Positions 43,634 through 57,339 of a stretch of DNA of 64,000 nucleotides are shown piece after piece. The DNA is from Auanema rhodensis. Lineage: Eukaryota > Nematoda > Chromadorea > Rhabditida > Rhabditidae. The notes under the pieces were generated by a model that was not told the DNA's origin, did not search any database, and worked only from the letters and a program-made list of their open reading frames with translations. The stretch spans positions 8,618,001 through 8,682,000 of the forward strand of contig OZ059899.1 of assembly GCA_964057225.1 (NCBI GenBank). The letters run 5' to 3'. Positions within the stretch are counted from its first letter, which is position 1. Each line of letters begins with the position of its first letter. Made by a program: the position numbers and the translations under genes.

Positions 43634-46600
43634 ATGGATCGGATGCCTACTACTTCACAACATTCTCTTGAAACATCGCCTGTTCTTTACAATGAAATGC
43701 CAAACCATTATTCGGATCGTGTACCGTATATGCAGCCTCAGCAACCTATGTAAAATTCTATTTTAAATAACAAATAGTAAAACTTAACTTTAGGAGTCAT
43801 TCTCAATCACCACTATCAATTCATACTAATTATGCTCCACAAAATTCTCATTTTAAAGTTCACATGTGGCAAAATCGAGTATTCGATAGTGGGGTTCAAA
43901 CGATGCAGAATAGTCAAGTTAGTAAATATTATAATTTTCCTTAACATGTGTAATCCAAACATATCTTGATTAATTTTTGCAACTTGATAGTTGCTCTGAA
44001 TTTTAAAAATTGATCAGATCTTTTTTGTCGTTTTTTTCTAAATGTTTTCATTCTACAATTACAGTCTGCTTCTGTGATGTCCTATCCAGCGGGGTCAGAA
44101 ATGTCAGCTATGTCAATGATGGAACCAACAGAACTTACGAATATTGTAAGATCACATGCTTTCTTCCTCATTAAAAAATAATATTCTCTTTAAGCAACAA
44201 CAAAAGTTTGACAATATAACAACAGAATATTCTGTTGCTGCTGTAGCTGAGTTATTGAATTTGATGCGAGATGAAGATGAGGTTAGATAGTTTATTTAAG
44301 CTACAAGACTTAATATAATATATATGTATATACTGTATTATAGTTTTATAGTTTTATATACTATATTCTTTATTAATTTATTATTTTTTTTTATTTGTTT
44401 ATTACTAGGCTGTTGTGACAAAAGCTATGAGTATTATGACAAAAATTGCAAAGCGGGATGTTGAGCTACAAGATCAAGAAGCTAGGATAAAGAGTTCAGA
44501 TGTAATTAACACAATCACAATGGTTGGGTTGGATCAATCACGATCAAATGTATTTTTATTTTAATTAATTAATTTTCTCATAAAATATATTTAGGAAACT
44601 ATTCGGGCAGCACTATGCACTATGTTTCATATATGTAGTCGTCCAAGTGGTCTTGCATTAGTTATTGCTTCTGTTGATCAGACAAGAGGAGATTTAGTTC
44701 GGTTTATAACAGACAACATAGAGTAAATAAATATTTTATATTACTCTCAAATTATTTTTTTTTCAGAAAATATTGCGATGGAATCAATAAATATGCTATT
44801 TTGACATTACATTCTATTCTAACGGACAGTAGCAGACGATATAAATGCATTGCATATGCCAAACCATGTGAAGCTTTGAAGGTATACTTTAATTTTTTAT
44901 TTAAATAAATTATAAATTATTTTTATAAAAAAATTTTTAAAAGTTATTTCCAAATTCATTTCATTCATTTTCAGAAAATAACCAATGCATTGCAAAGAGA
45001 AAAAAGTGAAAAATTATTGTCAGTAGCTGTTGATATGCTTAGGATATTATGTGATAAAAAAGACGAAGAACAAGTAAAACAAATTTTAATTTTTTTTAAG
45101 TTTTAATAACATATTTTATATTTTTAGGTTAAATTCATAAATTTAAAAGGAATACCTATCTTGTTGAATATTTTGAGATCATTTTCCTATGATAATCTCT
45201 TAAGAGGAGCTATACATTTACTCAAAATGTTATCTAATAATGTAAGTATTTATAATCTTTTGTATAATAAAATATTTAAAATTTAAGCATCCTGCAATGT
45301 TAGTTGCTGAAGATGTTCCGTTGGTATTATCGGAACAGTTGAAACATCCATCTGAACGTTTGATCTTAAGTTCATTGGAGTGTCTAAGAAATTTATCCCA
45401 TGTATGCTCGCAAGCTAGCAATCAAGAAGAAATTTTGACCAATTTGTTACGTCTTCTTGGCTGTTCCAACAGTAAAATGATGTTATATACAGTACAAACT
45501 ATATATAACATGTCAGCAAATAATCGTGAAAATAAGGTATTATAAAGCTTATAAAACAAAATAAAAGAATTATAATGTTCTTAGGCTCTATTAGAAAAAA
45601 AAAATATTGTTGATCATCTGTTATTCATTATGGAAAATACATTAGCTAGTTCATACGATGCTCGTGATAATATGATTATCGAAGAATTAAATGTAAGTTA
45701 TATTTAAAAACTCCTATAAAAATTTCTACAATTTGATTACAGGAGGCTATATTAAGTACATTACGTCATTTATGTTGTGGACATCCAGCATCAGAAAAAG
45801 TTCGAATAAATATCTTTCAAAAACCTCAAATATTCCTCGATCAATTACGAACCATGAGGCCGGTACTTCTCAAGCAAACTTTACAAGTACATACTAACAA
45901 CACCATCATTTGCATTTTTTTAATTTTTTTCTAGTTGCTAGTTCGATTAGCTGGACAAGATAAAAACCTCAATGCTTTCAATTTATGCCGAACGATGAAT
46001 GCCAATGATTCTGGTGGATTTATTGAACAGATAGTTTATATTCTTCATGTATCTATCAATCAAATTAGTAAACAAGTTTAGAAACTTTCATAATTAAGTC
46101 ATAAACTTCATATTCTTTCAGAATAGTGAGATAGAAGGCGTACAAATTTCAGAACTTGTTGTGTCTTGCTTAACAATTCTTGAATCACTTTGTCGTGATC
46201 GAGATATCTTGAACAAAACGGTTCATTTCCTATTAAGTTGTGGAGGCCTCGAGCTTCCGGAACCCGTATTCTCCCCCGTATTTTTGATTCGCCAAGATAT
46301 TCGAGATGATTGTTCTATGAAAAAATCATCTCTTCGGCTAATTTCAACATTAGTTGGTCATCCTACGGTGAGTTACTCATTGATAAGTGTAATCATGGAA
46401 ATTGTGATTTTAGATTATTTCTCTTTTTCATGAGAAGAGAGAACTAAAGGCAAGCATCAATGATTGTTTAAATGAAAATAATAGAGAAATAAGTAAGAAT
46501 AATTAATATTAATAACCATGATGTTTTCTTTTCTTTAGCTACCTTAGCTCAACAGATCTCTAGAACTCTGTTGCTGGGTGCGCCTATTCCATCGCCGCAC

Positions 46601-47321
46601 CCTGACTGCCCATACGCATCTCACGACAATCATTACTCTGGAAGCATGTACCCATCCACAAGATCAATTCACCACGACACTCATGATCATCATTCCACCG
46701 TTATGGATCACATGGATAGTCGGATGGCTCCTCCTGCTTCCCCAGTTGTTGAACAAATGAATGGAGCTGGTGAACAATTTCCTGAAGTAATATATCTGAG
46801 TTTTGCGTAGAGTACTAAACTTTTATTTTCAGATTTCTGCAATAGAAGATCCACTTATGGACGACCAGACTATAGACGATCCATTTGTGAATGTTTTCTG
46901 TAATCAATCTCATACAAGTTCATCATATTCATGTAAGTATCGTTTCAAACGGGGTACTTGTTCATATAGCTTTTCAGCTCCAAACGTTCAAAACGGTGGT
47001 GTTATAACTAATAGTCCAAATCAAAATCATTGGAATAATATCAATCAACCAAACTTTTCTAATAACCATCATTTACCTCCATATCAAAGATCTGATCCAT
47101 ACACACATGGTCAGGCGAATACGGATCCGTTTTGGCATGGCTATCACTCTACACCATATGTAAGCCAACATCATCCGACACCTTATAATCAGCATGACTA
47201 TGAGCAGCATAGGCGAGTTGGTCCGCCTATAGGGCATTCAATGAATGCATACCATTCTTCATCGCAGCCTCCTAATTATTATCAAAATCATGCACATTCG
47301 TTTTATAAAAGGCATGATTAA
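43634..47321 (+). CDS. Beta-catenin (armadillo family)
   Basis: About 17 exons, start ATG seven bases after a TTTAG acceptor. The N-terminus contains MWQNRVFDSGVQTMQNSQS, aligning with the phosphodegron region of canonical beta-catenin (WQQQSYLDSGIHS); the second phospho-site is Thr. Armadillo repeats run through the middle, beginning LLNLMRDEDEAVVTKAMSIM, with others at IPILLNILRSFSYDNLLRG, LECLRNLSHVCSQASNQEE and LSTLRHLCCGHPASEKVRI. A small exon at about 46413-46490 (ending ENNREI) is needed to keep frame into the His/Pro-rich C-terminal region (HDTHDHHSTVMDHMDSR), which continues to a low-complexity tail ending FYKRHD. The segment 46934-46976 is best read as a 43-44 bp intron. Nematodes have several divergent beta-catenins (BAR-1, WRM-1, HMP-2, SYS-1); the degron and low-complexity tail favour a Wnt-signalling type such as BAR-1, but I do not fix the orthology. 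Confidence 0.9.
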
Positions 47322-48081
47322 CTTTAAATACAATTTTAACAACAAGTTTTACCAAAGTTCTCGATATTTTGTTTTTTTTTCTCAGAGAAATTTTGTTCAT
47401 ATTCTTATATTGTTTACGTTCATGATAACTACTTCTCCGATGGTTTTAGTTTCTTCTTTCAGCAATTATTTTAAAATAAGCTTTCAACCACAAAAACTCT
47501 TATTTGAATTCACTTCTAGTTATTTTAGGTAATTACTGTAAAAGTACTATTTGTAATTTTAAGTTTAGCTTATTTTCCATATTTCTGTTATTTCTAAGTC
47601 AAATCAATCTAGTTTCCAAATCATGGGTAGCATGTTATAGTGGTAATTCAGTCCAATATTCAGTTCTCAAAAATGTTAAAATTCAACACGATATTCACTC
47701 CATTAATTCATGTGCCATTATTGTTTCTGAAATTGTTTCAAATACTCTTCATATTTTCAGAATTTTTAAATAAATAAATTCATTTTCAAAATCAATTTCA
47801 TTAAAGTTTGACATGTGGAGAAACAGTTGTATTCGAAACATAACATATATTTGCAAGCCTTTATTGTAGATCAAAACAAGAGTTTCAAAACGTGGGAGTA
47901 AATACAGTTTATTAATTTTCGGACTGAATATCAATGATGTAGGCTACGTATTACACTGGAAATGGAGAGCATGTACAATTATGGGATAACATATAAACTA
48001 ATACGAACGAGACAATTTCATACAAGAGATGAGAATAAATAAATAAAATGCCGAGGTCAATAAGGAACGGGAAAACAAGAT
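47322..48081. other. Intergenic region between convergent beta-catenin and WDR5
   Basis: 760 bp of AT-rich DNA between two 3' ends. Open frames here are compositional. Nothing else recognised. Confidence 0.5.
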
Positions 48082-49609
<1,528 letters not shown>

Positions 49610-49792
49610 CCTATGGTTTCCACTACTGGTTTTGAACTATACAGTAATATCAGTTAACTAAACATATGTTTGTACGAATTATTGATTAACATAAAAATAA
49701 ATAGAATAGGGACGAAAACCCCGTTTCAAATTTTCAATTCTCGAATAAATAAAATTTATAAATATACATATGTTCATCTTATGAAAACTATA

Positions 49793-50664
49793 TCAACGAA
49801 GTATTTTCCGAAGAAAAACATTGGCACTTGGAGGCAATAAACAGGAAAATTTTCCAAAGATATAACCTAACAGAATACCTAAAGAAATCAATTTGAAAAA
49901 AAAACCTGAACAGAATCAAGACTATAACTTACCACCTAAAGCATCAGCTATGTAATGTCTACCTAGTGCTACTCTAGAATAACCAACGGTAAACGGTATG
50001 ATCCAAGATAATCTCGTAGTATCGGGATATAAAGTTGTCCTAAGAATATAGGATTAAAAGCTAACAAACGAAATAATATAAACTTACAAAATTGAAATAA
50101 TTAAAGCTGCGCGTGTTGTATGACCAGAAGGAAACGAAAAGGCATCAACAACAGGAGCAGCCATAAACTGAAACAAAAAACTCAAGAAAAACACGCAAGA
50201 AAAAATAAAGCAAGCAAAAAAGCAAAAATAAAGACTGTATTAAAAATTAAGATGGCCTACCATCTCAGCATTTTTTGTATTTTCCTTAGGCCTATCTCTA
50301 TGAATAGACAATTTTATTAATCCTGTTAATATTAGGTCTACTATAAGACCACAAAGAAGAACAACAAGGTGGTATTGAACATCCTCATCAAAGTGTCTTC
50401 CATAAGCTGTAAGCAGAAATAAAGATGTTCCTCCAATCCACACAGCTCCGTGAAACTGAAAAACACACCAGTTAATAAAGGAAAAAACCTTTCCCTATAC
50501 AATAAATTCGACAACTTTCATAATTTCCTTGTACTCCTGTGCTACTACTAGATAGCTCGACAAGTATTCATCATAATCCGATAAGGCATTCACGAAGTTT
50601 TCTACTAAAAAAAAGCATCTTCTTGTAATTGAACATTACTCGACAAAAACTCGATACCAGACAT
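49793..50664 (-). CDS. PAP2-family lipid phosphatase, PLPP6 (polyisoprenoid diphosphate phosphatase) type
   Basis: Six exons encode about 215 residues starting MSGIEFLS. The N-terminal cytosolic segment includes ALSDYDEYLSSYLVVAQEYK. Several membrane helices follow, with all three PAP2 catalytic signatures: KLSIHRDRP (KX6RP), FPSGHTTRA (PSGH) and SRVALGRHYIAD (SRX5HX3D). The last exon gives a hydrophobic helix GILLGYIFGKF and the end FLRKILR. Size and the single-domain layout fit PLPP6/PPAPDC2, which dephosphorylates isoprenoid diphosphates and presqualene diphosphate at the ER and nuclear envelope; the substrate here is inferred from family only. The start ATG is one base after a CTTTCTCAG acceptor and 150 bp after the SLU7 stop, the usual spacing for a downstream operon gene. 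Confidence 0.88.
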
Positions 50665-50814
50665 CCTGAGAAAGACTCCTAAAAAATTAATTAATCAGGG
50701 TATATAGTTCGGGCTAAGAAAATACCAAGATATATACATGAAAAACATGTAATAAATGAAATTTCCGAAAATAAAATGACATATTTAATATTGACAATAT
50801 ATAACAACATATAA

Positions 50815-53325
50815 TTACTTATATTTCTTGGATTTTTTCTCCAATTTCTCTTGCATATAAGCTGCCATTGGATCAGACGAATGAATAGTTGTTAGCTTAT
50901 AAGCTTCCACTTCAGCTTCCGTTGGAGCAACAACTATATCTGTTTCGTCATTATATTTTCGTTTACGATCACCCTGAATTTAAGCATTTCTCAAGCTTAC
51001 ATGATACACTAGAACTCACCTCTTTGAAACGAGTGAAACCTTTGAGCTTCTCTTTTTCTGCTTTCTTAATTGCCTTCTTCAACTTACGTTTTTCGTCTTC
51101 CTCAGAATCAGAACCGGAGTCAGAATCAGAGTCTGAACTTGACGATGTCGCATCCTTAAAAATATTAATTGAACTGATAGGAATAATATAAGCATTACTT
51201 GTTTTCGTTTTGCTCTCTTTTCTTTCTGTCGTCGCCTTTTTTCACGTTTTTTGGATCTCTTCTTTTCTTCTCTTTCTCCTAAAGCATAACATATAACATA
51301 AGTACACGAATTCTGGTATCTTGTGTTCTAACTTCGTTCTTTCTCCCGTTGTCTCTCCAAATCTTTAATACGCTCTGTTTCCTCATCAGCTTCTTCTTCT
51401 TCCGACGATGACGACGACGACGACGACTCAGAGTCTTCATCCTCGACTTCTTCTTTTACCTCCATTTGTGGTTCTTTCTCTGGTTCAACCTCAGAAGAAG
51501 ACGGCTCACCTAAGCAGGGGTAATAAAATTTTGAAAAACGAAAAATAATACTTTTTCTTGCGAAAACCTCTTGTTTTCCTGAAGGAATAAGAGAATTTGC
51601 TTCTGCTTTAATTCCAGCTTCCCCAACACAATAGGAATTTTTTTCGTACTGGTGGCAACATTTATAGCCCCATTTACCAGCTTTCCAAAATGATCCAAAT
51701 ACAGTAGTGTGATTAGAGGGATATCTAAATTGAAACTTTTTGTCATGGATACTTATAACATGTTAAACATACACATCTTCTTCGTATCTACTCTTGATCT
51801 TAGGTCTTTCCTCTCCTTTAATAATCTGACCCTTTCTACTATATTCAACGTATCTTTCACTTTGAGCAAGTAAAAGTTCCTTAGGAGGAGCTTGTAGATA
51901 TTCTTCACCTCCGTATTTAGAAAGCAACTCCTGAATACAACATAAATATATGAAATTGATCTTACACAAACCTTCTTGCTAGTATCTTCTGTGTTATTTT
52001 TCTCCTTATTATACTCCTTTTTAAGTGCTTCCAATTTGGTTGGTTCAGCAAGGGCATGAACATCTATACCTTGACATCTTGCTTGCCAAGCAAATACTTG
52101 AGCTTCATTAGCGTCAACTACTTCACCAGTGTATCTAAAACAAAATCGGGAGAATTGTTAGTGACAAAATATAAAATATTACCTGATAAAGTTTTCTCCA
52201 GAAAACTTAGCAGACTCTTTCTCTTTCCCTGGCATATTGGCAAAAGGATTCTCTCTCATAGAACGAGACTTGGGGTCATAATATGGAGAATTTTCATTCA
52301 GATTGTACAGATATTTAGCAGTATCTTCACGAATTCTCAAATTACGAACCTGAACAAAATGATGATCAACTATAATTTATTTTTTAACTTACAGTTATTC
52401 TAGTTCTGGAATCCATATCAACAGAGACACCAGCCATATCAGCATCTTCCGCATATTTGTCTTCATCTTCCCCTTCTTCTCGAGGCTCTTGCAGTCCCTC
52501 TTTTATTTTGTCAGATTTAATAAGTTTTCGAGCTTCTTCTAAACGTTCATGCTCTTTCATGACCTAGAATATGTTCAAATTAGAAAAAACTAAATGTAGA
52601 AGAAACTATACTTGTTGATGATGAAGTTCCGGATCGTAACCATTCCATCTATCTCTTTTAGCTTCGAATCCAAGAGATAAAGTCGGCTGAGCAAAGTCGT
52701 CCTCTTGAATATCTGATTCATTGAACCTATAAACAAAAAATATTAATAGAGCAATAAAACTGAAAATACTTTGCTCCAATTTTTCTTGGTCGCTCAAAGC
52801 AATCCTTTTTCTTATGACCCATAGCACCACAATTTTCGCAAGCTCCTATGCAAATAAATTATTGATCTTACTCATTTTGTCTAATCTACCTTTACGGAAC
52901 TTCGTTGCCGTATTTCCAGTGGTTCCTTTTTTATACCATTCTTCCATAGTATTATCAGATTTTTGTCGTTCGGCATGAGGACGTTGATGCTACAATACAT
53001 ATTTTATAATAAAACACGTTACCAACAAAGAAAAATACCTTCAAAGTAGGACCTTCACTAGGTACATACCATGGATTTTGAGCGATAAAGTGAGGAATGT
53101 GTGGATTTATGTCTCTACCAGTTTCAATATCAACCATGGCAGGAGCAGTACCAGCTTTACGTTCTTCCTATAAAAAAGAAGTTAAAACATTTTAACTGTC
53201 CAACATACTTCAAGATCCTTTTCTCTTCTATAATCGCCCTTAGATCTTCTTTCTTCTATACTTCCTGAAACTCCTCCCTGCCGAAGCAAGGTGGATGCAG
53301 TTACATGATGCTTGAAAGAGGCCAT
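50815..53325 (-). CDS. Pre-mRNA-splicing factor SLU7
   Basis: About 13 exons encode roughly 600 residues starting [20 protein letters not shown]. Conserved blocks include [20 protein letters not shown], the CCHC zinc knuckle [14 protein letters not shown], the region [40 protein letters not shown], and [20 protein letters not shown] followed by SYCVGEAG. All are hallmarks of SLU7, which acts in the second catalytic step of splicing to position the 3' splice site. The C-terminal ~170 residues are a long acidic/serine and basic low-complexity tail ([36 protein letters not shown]), ending LEKKSKKYK. The start was taken at MASFK, two bases after a TTTTAG acceptor. It heads a probable three-gene operon (SLU7, PLPP6-like, WDR5). 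Confidence 0.95.
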
Positions 53326-54024
53326 TACTAAAATAAAAAATAAAAAATAACAGTGGTGAGGAATAATAATAGTATATAACAAGATTAAAGAAGATATTAC
53401 TGCTTAGCATACTAAAGAATCAATAACTATTTTGCAAAAATATTAAGAAAAAAGATATATGATGTTATGAAAAAAATACACAAACACTTTTCAACAATTT
53501 ACATATAACTTCAATGCTTTTATTTATTATAAAACATACTACCATACTTTCAAATAAATGTAAAAATTCTTCGAATATAGGAAAGCGTTGGCCACGCCCC
53601 GCCATTTTGAAAACCGTGCACCAATTGCGTATTATTTATACAATTTAATATTTCTTTTTTAATTATTTTTTTGTTCTAAATTATAATATTTTTATATCAA
53701 TATGTTAAAATTTGTGCTTATAGTACTACCTTTTAATTATATTTATTTATTTTTTTCAAATTTAAAATTTTGATTAGGATTGAACACATTTACTTTGTAA
53801 ACAACGTACGTACAATTTCGTAAATTTTTTTCTCGGAAAAAAAATTAAAATTTGGAAATCAAACTTGTTCCCATTTTTTGTTTTTTAATTAATTAATTAA
53901 TATATGTATAACTTTCCTCAAACTCTCAGCTCATCCAGTTAATCGTTTTATTTTCACTCATTATATACGTATTTGAACAGAAAAAAATTCTCTGGTGGTT
54001 TATTTATGTATATTGAGTTTAGTA
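53326..54024. promoter_or_regulatory. Divergent promoter region between SLU7 and DDX47 operons
   Basis: 700 bp between two divergent starts. It contains a GC-rich box at 53589-53607 (TGGCCACGCCCCGCCATTTT read on the plus strand), isolated in AT-rich DNA and set about 270 bp upstream of the SLU7 start. T-rich tracts and an ATTAATTAATTAAT run lie at 53889-53902 nearer DDX47. Probably a bidirectional promoter for both operons. Confidence 0.55.
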
Positions 54025-56002
54025 ATGTCCGACTCGTCTTCTTCTGAGGGGGAGGATGTCCATGAAGTGATTCGAACAAAGAAATTGATAAAAAAACTAG
54101 CTAATAAAAGTTCAGGTTAGTTATATATTATAAGTATTTTTAATTCTAAATTTTTCAGCAAATGATGATCCTATTCAAGAAGAAGAAGATGAAGAAATAA
54201 TAACAAAAACATTTGCCGAATTAGTGAGGTTAAAGTTCCTATACTGATTTAGCAACTACTTTTAGGGTGTAAATGAGGCATTATGTGAGTCTTGTGCTCG
54301 TTTGGGATGGACTACACCTTCAAAAATTCAAATGAAAGCTTTGCCACCAGCACTGGAAGGTCGAGATGTTATTGGTTTAGCAGAGACAGGGTGACTTTAT
54401 CATTTTTTACTAGTTTGTATATGTTATTATTTCAGTTCTGGTAAAACGGGTGCATTTGCTCTTCCGGTTTTACAATCATTGCTTGATAACCCTCAAAAAC
54501 TTTATGCCCTAGTTTTAACTCCAACAAGAGAATTAGCATTCCAAATAGCTCAACAATTTGAAGCTCTAGGATCTGGAATAGGTCTCTTAGTTGGTAAGTG
54601 CCAGAAAATATGTTAATATCATTAAAAAAAAATTTTAGCCGTTATTGTTGGAGGAGTCGATATGGTTACACAAGCTATTGCTCTTGCTAAGCGTCCTCAT
54701 ATTATTGTTGGTATGACATAATATCATATTAATAGATCAAGAATTTATCATTTAGCTACTCCTGGTAGATTAGTTGATCACCTGGAAAATACAAAAGGAT
54801 TCAACTTACGAGCATTGAAATATCTGATTATGGACGAAGCTGATCGTATTTTGAATATGGATTTCGAAGTTGAATTAGATAAAATTTTGAAAGTTATTCC
54901 TAGAGAGCGCCGAACTTATCTATTTTCTGCTACTATGACGAAAAAGGTTATTTTTTCTTGTTAACTTTCTTAATTTTTATACTTGTAAAGGTAGCTAAAT
55001 TGGAAAGAGCTTCTTTGAAAGATCCTGTGAGAGTTGAAGTATCAACTCGATATAAGACTGTAGATAAGTTAAAGCAATATTATCTGTTCATTCCTCAAAA
55101 ATGGAAGGAGGCATATCTTGTATATATCCTTAATGAATTATCTGGAAATACTTCCATTATATTTTGTGCTACTTGTTCGAGCACAACGCAGGTATGTGCT
55201 TACATAGATGAATTTTACTCATCATTCTCATAGATTGCTGTTATGCTACGCCAATTAGGAATGCAGGCTGTTCCCCTTCATGGTCAAATGGGACAGGTTT
55301 ATACATAAATTTTATAAACTATGTGGAAACATTATTTTTTCTAGGAAAAAAGATTGGGTTCCCTTAATAAATTTAAGAGCAAATCCAGGAACATTCTTGT
55401 TTGCACTGATGTTGCTTCTAGAGGTTGTTTTTTTTTATCTTCTCTTATATTTTTTTTCTACAGGTTTGGATATTCCTCATGTTGATGTTGTTATTAATTT
55501 TGATGTACCTGTACAATCCAAAGATTATATTCACAGGGTATTGTTTCATTATATATTCTTTTAACATAATTTCTCTATTTCTCATTAAGGTTGGACGTAC
55601 TGCTCGTGCTGGTAGAGCCGGTTTAGCTATTACAATGGTTACCCAATACGATGTAGAAGTTTATCAAAAAATTGAAGCTAATCTCGGTTTGAAAAATCTT
55701 AATATCTTTTAATTTATTTTTGTTTGAGGTAAAAAATTGGAAGAGTACAAAACTGTAGAAAATGATGTTATGATGCTTGTTGAAAGAACACAGGAGGCTT
55801 GTGAAGCCGCTAAAAATGAAGTTAAAGATATGAGTGACAAGAAAAAGAAGGGAAAGAAGAGGTTAGCTATCATGATATTTCTTGCTAAATTGTTTTTTGC
55901 AGAGGTGGTGATGATGATGATGATACGGAAGAAGGTAGAGCCAAGTTTAACAAAAGAATAAAACCAGGAGCCAAAAAAATGGAAATAAGAAAGGGAAAAT
56001 AG
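54025..56002 (+). CDS. DEAD-box RNA helicase DDX47 (yeast Rrp3 type)
   Basis: About 13 exons encode about 470 residues starting [20 protein letters not shown]. Helicase motifs in order: the Q-motif block ([24 protein letters not shown]), motif I AETGSGKTGAF, Ia TPTRELAFQ, Ib [60 protein letters not shown], and [15 protein letters not shown]. The [21 protein letters not shown] region and the basic/acidic C-terminus ([22 protein letters not shown]) match DDX47, a nucleolar helicase needed for pre-rRNA processing. The start ATG follows a TTTAG acceptor by two bases. SPT3 begins 172 bp downstream on the same strand, consistent with an operon in which DDX47 is first. Confidence 0.95.
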
Positions 56003-56174
56003 ATCATATGTTGTCATCAAATTGTTATTTGTCTTTGTTATGGATTGTTATGCTGTTTTGTTGGAATTAAAGTTTTGTTTCACATAATTCATACTGTCTA
56101 GCCAAGGATAACTAACGTCATTCACAAAATATTTGAAGAAATTAACTCTATGTGAAAATAAAGTTGTTTTCAGC

Positions 56175-57339
56175 ATGGAGCGAAAAGCTAAATTGGGTAT
56201 AAATGAATACTTCCGTATAATTACTGGTAAAATGATGTTTGTACAAGGTGACGCTGAAGTAAGACGGGTGGATAATAAATTTAATAACTTTCATTCTTTA
56301 TTATAGGAACCTTTAGAATCTTGTGTAGATTTAGTATTTGATCTTGTAAAATATGAGTTAGTTCATGTTTTAGAAGAGACTCGATTTTACGAAAGCCTGA
56401 AAAATGAGTTTGGCCTCACCTATTTATACCTCATTATTTTAATATTTTCAGAAAAAAGGGAAAAATAACCTTGAAGTCAATAATGTACATTTTTCGGAAG
56501 AATCACATGTTGCTTCGACGTTTAGTTAAACTAGCCGAAGTTTAACCTGCTGAATTGTTGAATCACCAAAGTTTTTTGCAGACTGCTTCATCCATTCATT
56601 CATTGTCCAAAGATGGTGGTAACACTCCAGGCTCTTCCTCAGGAAGCGAATTTTCTGAAGACGATCCGGAAGCCCAACAAACGAAAAAGTAACAATCATT
56701 CCTAGTCTAATACTAATTATACTTTCCAGAGTCACTGGTAAATTACACAAAGACATACTAGAGGCTATTGATTACATGCATTGTTTCGAATTCGAGGTTT
56801 CATTTTCTATTTAAGCGCAGGTAAAAATTTTTTTGGAATCTAGAACGATGATGATCTGGTTCTGGGAATGCGTCAGAAACGGTTGGCTGCACGCGTATCA
56901 AGTTTAAATATGGACCAATATGAACGATTTACCTCTGCTCGTTTCGCAACTTTCTCAACTATCAATAACAAAGGAGGAAAAACTTCAAAAAAGTTTTAAA
57001 GCCAAAATTTGATTGTATTTTGTCGTATTATTAAGAGATTTAAAAACATGGTTGGAGTGCCCTCCTATTTGCAATAGTACAGAGTTTGTTCTCGGTTTCT
57101 TAGCGAGGGAAACCGTTGCTTTACTTGTTGAGGATGCTTTAACTGTTCGTGAACAGGTTTGATGTAGTAGATATATGAAAGCAAATATTCTCGCATAGGA
57201 AAAAAGTAATTGGTTTAAGAATGAAGGTGAACCCGATAACATACAACTTCGTCATTATGAAGAAGCATTACGAAGAAACCTAGGATATAGATATCGTCAA
57301 GATCTTTTATTTGGATATCCAACTTTGTCATCTCCATGA
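56175..57339 (+). CDS. Transcription initiation protein SPT3 homolog (SAGA complex)
   Basis: About seven exons encode about 300 residues. The N-terminal half is a histone-fold pair-like region: YFRIITGKMMFVQGDAEEP, VDLVFDLVKYELVHVLEE and ITLKSIMYIFRKNHMLLRRL. A Ser/Gly/acidic linker follows. The C-terminal conserved SPT3 block has LHKDILEAIDYMHCFEFEDD, KRLAARVSSLNMDQYERFTS and the helix FVLGFLARETVALLVEDAL, and the end is RYRQDLLFGYPTLSSP. This layout matches human SUPT3H and yeast Spt3, the SAGA subunit that contacts TBP and is distinguished from TAF13 by the C-terminal half. The start ATG is one base after a TTGTTTTCAG acceptor and 172 bp downstream of the DDX47 stop, so it is probably trans-spliced from an operon transcript. 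No intact gene lies downstream. Confidence 0.87.

Noticed and set aside
46578-46760. Alternative frame through the beta-catenin C-terminal exon
   Set aside because: Including the small exon at about 46413-46490 restores the phase into the His/Pro-rich frame, so the other frame is not needed.
46933-46976. Segment read as coding in the open frame of the beta-catenin tail (contains SCKYRFKRGTCSYS)
   Set aside because: It starts with a consensus GTAAGTAT donor and ends with CTTTTCAG, keeps frame when removed, and is the usual size of introns here.
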